Shown here: positions 36,077 to 44,984 of the stretch, piece after piece
Layout: each line of letters opens with the position of its first letter
How positions within the stretch are numbered: the stretch's first letter is position 1
Assembly (NCBI RefSeq): GCF_029213205.1
Contig: NZ_JARGNH010000005.1
Location: 115,207 to 179,206 of the forward strand
Direction: 5' to 3'
Origin: Pseudooceanicola sp.
GTDB taxonomy: Bacteria; Pseudomonadota; Alphaproteobacteria; Rhodobacterales; Rhodobacteraceae
Length of the DNA stretch: 64,000 nucleotides
Notes under the pieces: model-generated
Told to the model about the DNA's origin: nothing
What the model saw: the letters and a program-made list of their open reading frames with translations, nothing else
Database searches by the model: none
Program-made: the position numbers and the translations under genes

Positions 36077-39000
36077 ATGACCACTTATGACGAAAACTGG
36101 GCCCGCGCCGAAGAAGCCAAACGCAAGTGGATGTCCGAGAACGGCATGTTCTCGCTGGAAGACGAAAAATCGTCCTGCGGTGTCGGGCTGGTGGTGTCGA
36201 TTGAGGGCAAGAAAAGCCGCAAGGTGGTGGAAGCCGGCATTCAGGCGCTCAAGGCGATCTGGCACCGTGGCGCTGTGGATGCCGATGGCAAGACCGGCGA
36301 TGGCGCGGGCATTCATGTCGAAATCCCGGTGCCGTTCTTTTACGACCAGATCAAGCGCACTGGCCACGAACCGCGCAAGGATCAGTTGATGGCGGTTGGC
36401 CAGGTGTTCTTGCCGCGCACCGATTTCGGGGCTCAGGAATCCTGCCGGACCATCGTCGAGGCCGAAGTGCTGCGGATGGGCTATTACATCTACGGCTGGC
36501 GCCATGTGCCGGTGAATGTCGGCTGCCTGGGTGAAAAGGCCAACGCCACAAGGCCCGAGATCGAGCAGATCCTGATTTCCAACCTCAAAGGCGTCGACGA
36601 GGAAACCTTTGAGCGTGAGCTTTACGTCATTCGGCGGCGCATCGAAAAAGCCGTCTCGGCGGCTGGGATCAGCGGGCTCTATATCGCGTCGCTGTCTTGC
36701 CGGTCGATCATCTACAAGGGCATGATGCTGGCCGAACAGGTCAGCGAATTCTATCCCGATCTGCAGGACGAGCGGTTCGAGAGCGCATTTGCGATCTATC
36801 ACCAGCGCTATTCCACCAACACCTTTCCGCAATGGTGGCTGGCCCAGCCGTTCCGGATGCTGGCCCATAACGGCGAGATCAACACGATCAAGGGCAACGT
36901 CAACTGGATGAAGAGCCATGAGATCCGGATGGCCAGCGGCACCTTTGGTGACCTGGCCGAGGATATCAAGCCGATCATCCCCGGCGGGTCTTCGGATTCC
37001 GCCGCACTGGATGCGGTGTTCGAGGTCCTGGTGCGCGCCGGTCGTTCGGCGCCGATGGCGAAGACCATGCTGGTGCCCGAAAGCTGGTCGAAACAGGCGC
37101 TGGAAATGCCCAAAGCCTGGCGCGATATGTATTCCTATTGCAACGGGGTGATGGAACCCTGGGACGGCCCCGCCGCCCTGGCGATGACCGATGGCCGCTG
37201 GGTTTGTGGCGGGCTGGACCGCAACGGCCTGCGTCCGATTCGCTATGTCGTCACGGGTGATGGGCTGCTGATCGCGGGCTCCGAGGCTGGGATGGTGCCG
37301 ACCAACGAGGCGACGGTGCGCGAAAAGGGCGCGCTTGGCCCGGGTCAGATGATCGCGGTGGATATGAGAAAGGGCAAGCTCTACCACGACACCGAGATCA
37401 AGGATAAATTGTCCAAGGCGCTGCCATTCGGCGAATGGGTCGGCAAGATCAACGACCTCGAAGAGGCGCTGGGCGCGGTCACTGAAACCCCGGTGTTCGA
37501 GGGCAGTGAGCTGCGCAAACGCCAGATCGCCGCCGGTTACACCATGGAAGAGATCGAGCAGATGCTCGCCCCGATGGTCGAGGATTCCAAGGAATCTCTG
37601 GCCAGCATGGGCGACGACACGCCCTCGGCGGTGCTGTCGAATCAGTATCGCTCGCTCAGCCATTTCTTTCGGCAGAACTTCAGCCAGGTCACCAACCCGC
37701 CGATCGATTCCCTGCGCGAGTATCGGGTGATGAGCCTGAAAACCCGCTTCGGCAACCTCAAGAACGTGCTGGATGAAAGCAGCGCCCAGACCGAGATCTT
37801 GGTGCTGGAAAGCCCGTTCGTGGCGAATGCGCAATTTGACGAGCTGAAGAGCCATTTCAACGCCAATTTGGTCAAGATTGACTGCACCTTTGCCGTCGAT
37901 GGCGGTCGCGATGCCCTGCGCCAGGGGCTGGAACGGATCCGTGCCGAGGCCGAGGATGCGGTGCGGTCGGGCGGTGGCCATATCGTGCTGACCGATCAGA
38001 TGCAGGGGCCGGACAGGGTCGCGATGCCGATGATTCTGGCCACCAGCGCGGTGCATTCCTGGCTGACCAAAAAGGGCCTGCGCACCTTCTGTTCGCTTGG
38101 GGTCCGCTCCGCCGAATGCATCGACCCGCATTATTTCGCGGTGCTGATCGGCTGTGGTGCTACCATCGTCAACGCCTACCTGGCCGAAGACACGATTGCC
38201 GATCGGATCAGCAAGGGCCTGATCGAGGGCACCCTGACCGAGGCCGTGGCGCGCTATCGCGAGGCGATTGACCAGGGCCTGCTGAAAATCATGTCCAAGA
38301 TGGGGATCTCTGTCGTTTCCTCTTATCGCGGCGGGCTGAACTTTGAAGCGGTCGGCCTGTCTCGGGCGATGTGCGCCGACTATTTCCCCGGCATGACCAG
38401 CCGGATCAGCGGCATCGGTGTGTCCGGCATCCAGAAAAAGATCGAGGACATCCATCGCAAGGGATTCCTTGGCGGTCAGGATGTGTTGCCCATCGGCGGC
38501 TTCTACAAATCCCGGAAAAGCGGCGAGACCCACGCCTGGGAAGCGCAGACCATGCATATGCTGCAAGCGGCCTGCGATCGCGCCTCCTATGAGATGTGGA
38601 AGCAATATTCGGCCCGGATGCAGGCCAACCCGCCGATCCATCTGCGTGATCTGCTGGCGATCAAGCCACTGGGCACGGCAATCCCGCTGGAAGAGGTGGA
38701 AAGCATCACCTCGATCCGCAAGCGGTTCGTGACGCCGGGCATGTCGCTGGGGGCGCTGTCGCCCGAGGCGCATAAAACCCTGAATGTCGCGATGAACCGG
38801 ATCGGCGCCAAGTCGGATTCCGGCGAGGGCGGCGAGGATCCGGCGCATTTCGTGCCCGAACCGAATGGCGACAACCCAAGCGCCAAGATCAAGCAGGTCG
38901 CCTCGGGGCGGTTCGGTGTCACCGCCGAATATCTGAACCAATGTGAAGAGCTGGAAATCAAGGTCGCGCAGGGCGCCAAACCTGGCGAGGGCGGCCAGCT

Positions 39001-40615
39001 GCCCGGCATGAAAGTGACCGAACTGATCGCCCGGCTGCGCCATTCGACCAAGGGTGTGACGCTGATCAGCCCGCCGCCGCATCACGACATTTATTCGATC
39101 GAGGATCTGGCGCAGCTGATCTATGACCTGAAACAGATCAACCCGAACTGCAAGGTGACGGTGAAGCTGGTGGCCTCTTCGGGCGTCGGCACGATTGCTG
39201 CTGGCGTGGCCAAGGCCAAGGCGGATGTGATCCTGATTTCCGGCCATAATGGCGGCACGGGTGCCAGCCCGGCGACCTCGATCAAATTCGCCGGTCTGCC
39301 CTGGGAAATGGGCCTGACCGAGGCGCATCAGGTGCTGGCGATGAACAACCTGCGCAGCCGCGTCACCCTGCGCACCGATGGCGGTTTGCGCACCGGACGT
39401 GACATCGTCATGGCGGCGATGATGGGGGCCGAGGAATACGGCATCGGCACCGCCGCGCTGATCGCAATGGGTTGCATCATGGTGCGCCAGTGCCAGTCTA
39501 ACACCTGCCCGGTCGGGGTCTGCACCCAGGACGAGGATCTGCGCGCCAAGTTCAGCGGCACCGCTGACAAGGTGGTGAACCTGATCACCTTCTACGCGCA
39601 GGAGGTGCGCGATATTCTGGCCTCGATCGGGGCACGGTCGCTGGACGAAGTGATCGGCCGGGCCGATCTGTTGCACCAGGTCAGCCGGGGCGCCGATCAT
39701 CTCGACGATCTCGACCTCAACCCGCTGCTGATCACCGTCGATGGCGCGCAGAACATTGTCTACAACCGCGACCGGGAACGGACCCCGGTGCTGGATACGC
39801 TGGATGCCGAAATCGTCCGCGATGCGGCCCGGTTCCTGCGCGATGGCGAAAAGATGCAGCTGTCCTATGCAGTGCAGAACACCCACCGCACCGTCGGCAC
39901 CCGCACGTCGAGCCATATCGTGCGCAAATTCGGCATGCGCAACGCGCTGCAACCCAACCACCTGACGGTCAAGCTGACCGGCTCGGCCGGGCAATCGCTG
40001 GGGGCCTTTGCCGCGCCGGGGCTGAAACTGGAAGTCGCGGGCGAGGCCAATGATTATGTCGGCAAGGGCCTGTCCGGCGGCACCATTGTGGTGCGTCCGC
40101 CAATGGCCAGCCCGCTGGTCGCCGCCGACAACACGATCATCGGCAACACCGTGCTTTATGGCGCCACCGATGGCTTCCTCTTCGCCGCCGGGCGGGCCGG
40201 TGAGCGATTCGCGGTGCGCAACTCCGGCGCCAAGGTGGTGATTGAGGGCTGCGGCTCCAACGGTTGTGAATACATGACTGGCGGGGTGGCGGTGATCCTC
40301 GGCTCGATCGGTGCAAATTTCGGCGCCGGGATGACCGGGGGCATGGCCTATCTCTATGATCCCGACGGCAGTGCCGAGGCGTTGATGAACCAGGAAACCA
40401 TCATCACCTGCACCAGAATCGAAGGCCATTGGCTGGCGCAGATGGAGGGGCTGATCCGCCGCCACCTGGAAGAAACCGGAAGCCGCAAGGCCGCCGATAT
40501 CCTCCAGCATTGGGAGAACGAAAAGGACAAATTCGTCCAGATCGTGCCGAAAGAGATGCTGAACAAGCTGCCCTATCCGGTCGGCATCCCGGATCAGGCG
40601 ATCCCGGCCGAGTAA
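36077..40615 (+). CDS. gltB: GltB: glutamate synthase large (alpha) subunit
   Basis: A 1512-residue enzyme making two glutamates from glutamine and 2-oxoglutarate. A 33-residue propeptide precedes the class-II amidotransferase nucleophile Cys34 (SSCGVGLVV). Glutaminase (about 34-430), central, FMN-binding synthase (about 800-1200) and C-terminal beta-helix domains follow. The [3Fe-4S] ligands are Cys1133, Cys1139 and Cys1144 with the family's x5/x4 spacing. TGGAGAA precedes the ATG within the end of the gfa-type gene. It pairs with gltD and receives the ammonium made by the nitrate operon via glutamine synthetase. Confidence 0.96.
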   Translation: MTTYDENWARAEEAKRKWMSENGMFSLEDEKSSCGVGLVVSIEGKKSRKVVEAGIQALKAIWHRGAVDADGKTGDGAGIHVEIPVPFFYDQIKRTGHEPRKDQLMAVGQVFLPRTDFGAQESCRTIVEAEVLRMGYYIYGWRHVPVNVGCLGEKANATRPEIEQILISNLKGVDEETFERELYVIRRRIEKAVSAAGISGLYIASLSCRSIIYKGMMLAEQVSEFYPDLQDERFESAFAIYHQRYSTNTFPQWWLAQPFRMLAHNGEINTIKGNVNWMKSHEIRMASGTFGDLAEDIKPIIPGGSSDSAALDAVFEVLVRAGRSAPMAKTMLVPESWSKQALEMPKAWRDMYSYCNGVMEPWDGPAALAMTDGRWVCGGLDRNGLRPIRYVVTGDGLLIAGSEAGMVPTNEATVREKGALGPGQMIAVDMRKGKLYHDTEIKDKLSKALPFGEWVGKINDLEEALGAVTETPVFEGSELRKRQIAAGYTMEEIEQMLAPMVEDSKESLASMGDDTPSAVLSNQYRSLSHFFRQNFSQVTNPPIDSLREYRVMSLKTRFGNLKNVLDESSAQTEILVLESPFVANAQFDELKSHFNANLVKIDCTFAVDGGRDALRQGLERIRAEAEDAVRSGGGHIVLTDQMQGPDRVAMPMILATSAVHSWLTKKGLRTFCSLGVRSAECIDPHYFAVLIGCGATIVNAYLAEDTIADRISKGLIEGTLTEAVARYREAIDQGLLKIMSKMGISVVSSYRGGLNFEAVGLSRAMCADYFPGMTSRISGIGVSGIQKKIEDIHRKGFLGGQDVLPIGGFYKSRKSGETHAWEAQTMHMLQAACDRASYEMWKQYSARMQANPPIHLRDLLAIKPLGTAIPLEEVESITSIRKRFVTPGMSLGALSPEAHKTLNVAMNRIGAKSDSGEGGEDPAHFVPEPNGDNPSAKIKQVASGRFGVTAEYLNQCEELEIKVAQGAKPGEGGQLPGMKVTELIARLRHSTKGVTLISPPPHHDIYSIEDLAQLIYDLKQINPNCKVTVKLVASSGVGTIAAGVAKAKADVILISGHNGGTGASPATSIKFAGLPWEMGLTEAHQVLAMNNLRSRVTLRTDGGLRTGRDIVMAAMMGAEEYGIGTAALIAMGCIMVRQCQSNTCPVGVCTQDEDLRAKFSGTADKVVNLITFYAQEVRDILASIGARSLDEVIGRADLLHQVSRGADHLDDLDLNPLLITVDGAQNIVYNRDRERTPVLDTLDAEIVRDAARFLRDGEKMQLSYAVQNTHRTVGTRTSSHIVRKFGMRNALQPNHLTVKLTGSAGQSLGAFAAPGLKLEVAGEANDYVGKGLSGGTIVVRPPMASPLVAADNTIIGNTVLYGATDGFLFAAGRAGERFAVRNSGAKVVIEGCGSNGCEYMTGGVAVILGSIGANFGAGMTGGMAYLYDPDGSAEALMNQETIITCTRIEGHWLAQMEGLIRRHLEETGSRKAADILQHWENEKDKFVQIVPKEMLNKLPYPVGIPDQAIPAE

Positions 40616-40656
40616 CCCGCCTTGCAATGGGCGATGGGCTGAGGGTCAGGTAACAC

Positions 40657-40684
40657 CAAGGGGCGGTCGCAGGGCCGCCCTTTG
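40657..40684 (+). terminator. Terminator after gltB
   Basis: A stem of about ten pairs (CAAGGGGCGG with CCGCCCTTTG, including one G-T pair), 41 bases after the gltB stop. The T-run is short, so termination may be partial. A convergent gene ends 32 bases further on. Confidence 0.6.
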
Positions 40685-40716
40685 GCATTTGGACCATTGG
40701 CAGGCGGTCAGCCGAC

Positions 40717-41091
40717 TCAGCGTTCCAGCTGCAATTCCGTCAATTCGGTTGAGAAATCGCCATGCGAGCAATGCGCCCGCAGGAACACCCGCTTTGTGCC
40801 GTCCGGCACCATCACCGAATGCAGGGCCCGGGCAAAGGGCTGTTCGGTGACATGCGGATGCCCCAGCTTGCGAAACGCCAGAACCTTGCCGTTTTCGTCC
40901 AGCACCTGCCAGCCGTCGGCATAATGGTCCCATCCGGAATCGGGATGTTTCAGCGTCACCTCGATGTTCCAGCCCAAGCCATGCTTGGCCGCCGTGGCGC
41001 TGACAATCTCTGGCGCGTCGGCGGCGGCACCTGTTGCCCCAATTGCGAGGCCTGAGATGAGAGCGAGGGCAAGGATACGAATTGGCGTCAT
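40717..41091 (-). CDS. Small secreted protein of unknown function
   Basis: A 124-residue protein with a signal peptide (MTPIRILALALISGLAIGAT, then GAAADA) and a compact domain of about 100 residues: GWNIEVTLKHPDSGWDHYAD, VLAFRKLGHPHVTEQPFARA and VFLRAHCSHG. The pattern of beta strands around HPDSGWDHYAD looks like a periplasmic beta-sandwich. The start at 41091 is chosen because it gives a proper signal peptide; a longer frame upstream adds an atypical leader. It follows the DUF599 gene in the same direction by 37 bases. Function unknown. Confidence 0.75.
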   Translation of the reverse strand: MTPIRILALALISGLAIGATGAAADAPEIVSATAAKHGLGWNIEVTLKHPDSGWDHYADGWQVLDENGKVLAFRKLGHPHVTEQPFARALHSVMVPDGTKRVFLRAHCSHGDFSTELTELQLER

Positions 41092-41128
41092 GGCGCCCGT
41101 TATAGGCAGGCCACAGACGCCATGCATG

Positions 41129-41845
41129 TCACGAAGATGTGTCACTGCGGTGAGCGTGACTTTCCATCAACACTTTGCGCGACTGTGAGGCGAATTCGCG
41201 CCGCCACAGCACCGCAAAGGTCAGCGCGGCGGCGGCGATCAGCGCCTCGGACCCCAGCATCCAGGCGGTCGTGCCCAGGGCGAAATAGATCGACCGCAGA
41301 CCCTGGTTGAAACTGCGCGCGGCAAAGATATTCAGATCGGCGGCCTGTCCGGCGCGGCTCTGCGCATCTGGATCCTCGGGGTCGTTCGGGGTCGCGGCCA
41401 TCAGCACCGCGCAATAGCCGAACAGCCGGTGCGACCAGACGAATTTCAGAAAGGCATTGGTCAGAAAGCCGGTGATGGTCAGCACCTTCACCTCCCAGAC
41501 AAAGGGCGGATCGCTTTCCAGCGTCAGCGCGTTGGCCAGCCCGGTCAGCCGGTCGGCATTGCCGATCATTGCCAATGCGCCGCCGATCGCGATCATCGTG
41601 GCCGAGGCGAAAAATGTGGTGCCCTGGCGCAGGGTGGCCAGGGTTTGGGCATCGAAAATCCGCGGTTGCCGGGTGACCATCTGCACCATCCAGTCGCGCC
41701 GGTATTGCGTCACCAGCCGCGACACCGAAGGCCGTCTTCCGGAATGCTCGATCAGCCAGCCGATCAACAGCCACAGCCCGAGCAGCGCCGCAAGCGCCGC
41801 AAAGTCGAGCGGGGCAAAGAGCCCAAGACGGTCTGACCAATCCAT
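41129..41845 (-). CDS. DUF599 integral membrane protein
   Basis: A 238-residue membrane protein with about four hydrophobic helices and the conserved features of the DUF599 family: YRRDWMVQMVTRQPRIFD near residue 48, ATMIAIGGALAMIG, and FVWSHRLFGYCAVLMAA. AGGGGG sits directly before the ATG at 41845. The family has no known biochemical role. It is divergent from the glycolate oxidase operon, with 109 bp between, and upstream of the small secreted protein on the same strand. Confidence 0.85.
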   Translation of the reverse strand: MDWSDRLGLFAPLDFAALAALLGLWLLIGWLIEHSGRRPSVSRLVTQYRRDWMVQMVTRQPRIFDAQTLATLRQGTTFFASATMIAIGGALAMIGNADRLTGLANALTLESDPPFVWEVKVLTITGFLTNAFLKFVWSHRLFGYCAVLMAATPNDPEDPDAQSRAGQAADLNIFAARSFNQGLRSIYFALGTTAWMLGSEALIAAAALTFAVLWRREFASQSRKVLMESHAHRSDTSS

Positions 41846-41954
41846 ACCCCCTAATACTTGGCCTCGGGTTCGCTTGCCAGTGGGGTTTGGCGGCGATAGG
41901 TTCTGACAATGGTCAGTGCTGCATCTGCAACCCGGTTCAGGGAGGTCGAAACCG

Positions 41955-43403
41955 ATGGAAATGCCCGTCCCCGATCCCGTGGCCATGGCCCGCAAACCCG
42001 AACTGGTCAGGCGTCTGCGCGCCGCTTTGCCGGCTGGGTCAGTCATCGACGCGCCCGAAGAGTTGCGCGCCTATGAATGTGACGCGCTGACCGCCTATCG
42101 CTGTCCGCCGCTGGCTGCGGTCTTGCCGGTGAACACCGAAGAGGTCGCCGCGGTGCTGCGCATCTGCAACGAGCTGGAGGTGCCGGTGGTGCCGCGCGGA
42201 TCGGGCACCTCGCTGGCGGGGGGGGCGCTGCCGACCGCCGACTGCGTGATCCTCGGGGTGGCGCGGATGAACGGCGTGCTGGAAACCGATTACGACAACC
42301 GCTTTATCCGGGTGCAGACCGGACGCACCAATCTGAGCGTCACCGGCGCGGTCGAGGTCGATGGCTTTTTCTATGCCCCCGATCCATCCAGCCAGCTCGC
42401 CTGCGCCATCGCGGGCAATATCGCGATGAATTCCGGCGGGGCGCATTGCCTGAAATACGGGGTGACCACGAACAACCTGCTGGGCGTGACCCTGGTGACG
42501 ATGCAGGGCGAGGTGCTGGAAATCGGCGGCCCCTGGCTCGACCCCGGCGGGCTCGACCTGCTGGGGGTGATCTGCGGGTCCGAAGGGCAGTTGGGCGTGG
42601 TGACCGAGGCGGTGCTGCGCATCCTGCCGAAACCCGAAGGCGCCCGGCCGGTGCTGATCGGCTATGACAGCAACGAGGTGGCGGGCGCCTGTGTCCGCGA
42701 CATCATCGAGGCCGGGGTGTTGCCGGTGGCGATCGAATTCATGGACCGCCCCTGTATCCGCGCCACCGAGGCCTTTGCCGGGGCCGGCTATCCCGATTGC
42801 GAGGCGCTGCTGATCGTCGAGGTCGAGGGATCGGACCAGGAAATCGCCGAACAGCTGGCGGTGATCACCGAAATCGCCGGGCGGCATAATCCGGTCGAAA
42901 TACGCGAAAGCCAGAGCGCGGAGGAAAGCGCGCGGATCTGGCTGGGTCGGAAATCGGCCTTTGGCGCGATGGGGCAGATCAATGATTACATGTGCCTTGA
43001 TGGCACCATTCCGGTCAGCGCCCTGCCGCTGGTGCTGCGCCGGATCGGCGAGATGTCGGCCGACTACGGGCTGGACGTCGCCAATGTGTTCCATGCCGGC
43101 GATGGCAATATGCATCCGCTGATCCTGTTTGACGCCAACAAGCCTGGCGATCTGGAGCTCTGCGAGGCCTTTGGTGCCGAGGTGCTGAAGCTCTGCGTCG
43201 AGGTCGGCGGCTGTCTGACCGGCGAACACGGGATCGGCATCGAAAAACGCGATCTGATGCTGCACCAATATGACCGCGTCGATCTTGAGACGCAGATGGC
43301 GGTGAAGGATGTGTTTGATCCGAAATGGCTGTTGAACCCTGCCAAGGTGTTCCCGCTGTCGGTCAGCACCGCCCGGCGCGAGAGGCGGATGGCGGCGGAA
43401 TAA
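41955..43403 (+). CDS. glcD: GlcD: FAD-linked subunit of glycolate oxidase
   Basis: A 482-residue FAD-linked oxidase. The FAD-binding PCMH domain (about 45-225) contains VPVVPRGSGTSLAGGALP and GNIAMNSGGAHCLKYG. The C-terminal cap has the HAGDGNMHP motif near residue 378 and GEHGIGIEKRD. GlcD oxidises glycolate to glyoxylate, passing electrons through GlcE and GlcF to the respiratory chain. GGAGG nine bases before the ATG at 41955 supports this start. It is followed by glcE, a small membrane protein and glcF in one operon. Confidence 0.93.
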   Translation: MEMPVPDPVAMARKPELVRRLRAALPAGSVIDAPEELRAYECDALTAYRCPPLAAVLPVNTEEVAAVLRICNELEVPVVPRGSGTSLAGGALPTADCVILGVARMNGVLETDYDNRFIRVQTGRTNLSVTGAVEVDGFFYAPDPSSQLACAIAGNIAMNSGGAHCLKYGVTTNNLLGVTLVTMQGEVLEIGGPWLDPGGLDLLGVICGSEGQLGVVTEAVLRILPKPEGARPVLIGYDSNEVAGACVRDIIEAGVLPVAIEFMDRPCIRATEAFAGAGYPDCEALLIVEVEGSDQEIAEQLAVITEIAGRHNPVEIRESQSAEESARIWLGRKSAFGAMGQINDYMCLDGTIPVSALPLVLRRIGEMSADYGLDVANVFHAGDGNMHPLILFDANKPGDLELCEAFGAEVLKLCVEVGGCLTGEHGIGIEKRDLMLHQYDRVDLETQMAVKDVFDPKWLLNPAKVFPLSVSTARRERRMAAE

Positions 43404-43467
43404 GGGGGGCCTGCCCCCCATCGGCCCTTGGCCGATTCCCCCCGGGATATTTTTGACCAGAGGAAGC
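43404..43467 (+). repeat. GC-rich intergenic repeat, copy 1 (upstream of glcE)
   Basis: Two palindromes, GGGGGG-CCTG-CCCCCC and ATCGGCC-CTT-GGCCGAT, are followed by CCCCCCGGGATATTTTTGA and a ribosome site, ending at the glcE start. The same architecture occurs before queG at 49579-49656. In both, the conserved block ends just before the translation start region. Confidence 0.85.
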
Positions 43468-44631
43468 ATGAAACCCGCAAGCGAAACAGAATTGGCCGAG
43501 ATGATCCAGGCCGCGACAGGACCGTTGTCGGTGATCGGCGGCGGCACCAGGCTGCGCTGGCGCCCGGTGACGGGTGCGCCACTGTCGAGCGCGGGGCTGT
43601 CGGGGGTGCGGCTCTATGAGCCGGGCGCGCTGACGCTGGTCGCCGGAGCGGGCACGCCGGTGGATGAGATTGTCGGTGTTCTGGTGGAAAAAGGTCAAAG
43701 ACTGGCGTTTGAGCCGCCGGATATGCGGGGCTTGATGGGCCATGACGGCACCCCGACCATCGGCGGTGTGGTCGCCGCCAACGCCAGCGGGCCGCGCCGG
43801 GTGCAACTGGGTGCCTGCCGGGATTTCTTGCTTGGGGTGCGCTTTGTCGATGGGGCCGGACGGATCGTCAAGAATGGTGGCCGGGTGATGAAGAACGTCA
43901 CCGGTTATGATCTGGTCAAACTGATGGCGGGCAGTTTCGGCACGCTCGGCGTGCTGAGCGAGGTCAGCCTCAAAGTGCTGGCGGTGCCGCAGGCCGAGGC
44001 GACGCTGATCGCCCGTGACCTGCCGCTGGATCAGGCGCTGGGCGCGTTGCGGGCCGCCCTGGCGACCCCGTTTGATATCAGCGGCGCCTGTCATGACGCC
44101 ACCGGAGCCGAGGCCCAGACAAGGCTGCGGATCGAGGGGATGGCGGGATCGGTGCGCTATCGCAGCGAGAGGCTGCGGGCGGCGGTTTGCGCCGGTTGGG
44201 ATCTGGTCGAGGGTGCGGACAGCGCCGAGCTCTGGCGTGCCACCCGCGATGCCAGCGCCTTTGTCGGCAGTAATGAGGCCGTGTGGAAAATCTCGACCAT
44301 GCCGGGGCGGGCCGAGGATCTGATGGCCACCCTGACGGCGCAGGATCTGGCGCATCGGGCGCTGTTTGACTGGGGCGGCGGGCTGATCTGGCTGGCGGTG
44401 CCGCAGACCGGGGACAGCGGCGCGGCGCTGATCCGCGCGACGCTGGCACGGCTTGGTGGCCATGCGACGTTGCTGCGGGCTGATGGCCGATTGCGCCAGG
44501 CGGCGCCGATGTTTCAGCCCCGCGACCCGGCACTGGCCCTGTTGGAGACCGGATTGCGCGACCGCTTTGATCCGCGCGGCATTCTGAACCCCGGCCTGAT
44601 GGGCGCGCGACAGAAGGTGGGCACCGCATGA
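43468..44631 (+). CDS. glcE: GlcE: second FAD-type subunit of glycolate oxidase
   Basis: A 387-residue PCMH-type FAD-binding protein, shorter than GlcD and lacking its full cap. The core is VIGGGTRLRWRPV near residue 20, AGAGTPVDEIV near residue 65 and the segment GGVVAANASGPRRVQLGACR near residue 100. AGAGGAAG lies just before the ATG at 43468. It forms the glycolate oxidase complex with GlcD and GlcF. A GC-rich repeat fills the gap after glcD. It overlaps the next gene by four bases. Confidence 0.9.
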   Translation: MKPASETELAEMIQAATGPLSVIGGGTRLRWRPVTGAPLSSAGLSGVRLYEPGALTLVAGAGTPVDEIVGVLVEKGQRLAFEPPDMRGLMGHDGTPTIGGVVAANASGPRRVQLGACRDFLLGVRFVDGAGRIVKNGGRVMKNVTGYDLVKLMAGSFGTLGVLSEVSLKVLAVPQAEATLIARDLPLDQALGALRAALATPFDISGACHDATGAEAQTRLRIEGMAGSVRYRSERLRAAVCAGWDLVEGADSAELWRATRDASAFVGSNEAVWKISTMPGRAEDLMATLTAQDLAHRALFDWGGGLIWLAVPQTGDSGAALIRATLARLGGHATLLRADGRLRQAAPMFQPRDPALALLETGLRDRFDPRGILNPGLMGARQKVGTA

Positions 44632-44978
44632 CCTATTTCGTGATTGGCGCAGCAATCCTTGGTCTGGCCCTGTTCGGCATTCTGTTGCGCAGCGCCCCGG
44701 AAGCCGGGTTTTTCCGGCTGCTGGCCAGCGGTATTGTCCTCTTGGTGTTTGCCGGGACCGCGATGCTGCGGCTGCTGCCGATCGAGCCCGGCGGATCCGG
44801 CGGTCGGGTGATGATTGCGCTCGCCTTTCTGTGGCTGGCCTGGGTCAGCGCGGTGGCGTTTGTGGCCCAGGCCCTGCGCCGCAGCTATCCGCAATCGGCG
44901 GCGGAACTGACCAATGTTTCGGCGTTGGCCACCCTGGCCCCGGTGGCCGGGCTGGCCATCGCCCGCGGGCTGATGTGA
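44628..44978 (+). CDS. Small membrane protein within the glycolate oxidase operon
   Basis: A 116-residue protein with four hydrophobic segments: FVIGAAILGLALFGILL, RLLASGIVLLVFAGTAML, VMIALAFLWLAWVSAVAFV and ALATLAPVAGLAIARGL. I recognise no family. It is coupled to glcE (ATGA overlap) and ends six bases before glcF, so it is made with the complex. It could anchor the soluble GlcDEF complex to the membrane or its quinone partner, but that is inference from position only. Confidence 0.75.
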   Translation: MTYFVIGAAILGLALFGILLRSAPEAGFFRLLASGIVLLVFAGTAMLRLLPIEPGGSGGRVMIALAFLWLAWVSAVAFVAQALRRSYPQSAAELTNVSALATLAPVAGLAIARGLM

Positions 44979-44984
44979 GGCGCG

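Noticed and set aside
35882..40627. A 1581-codon open frame on the minus strand opposite gltB
   Set aside because: It lies exactly antisense to an unambiguous gltB and has the His/Arg/Gln-rich composition produced by reading GC-rich codons backwards. No family is recognisable.
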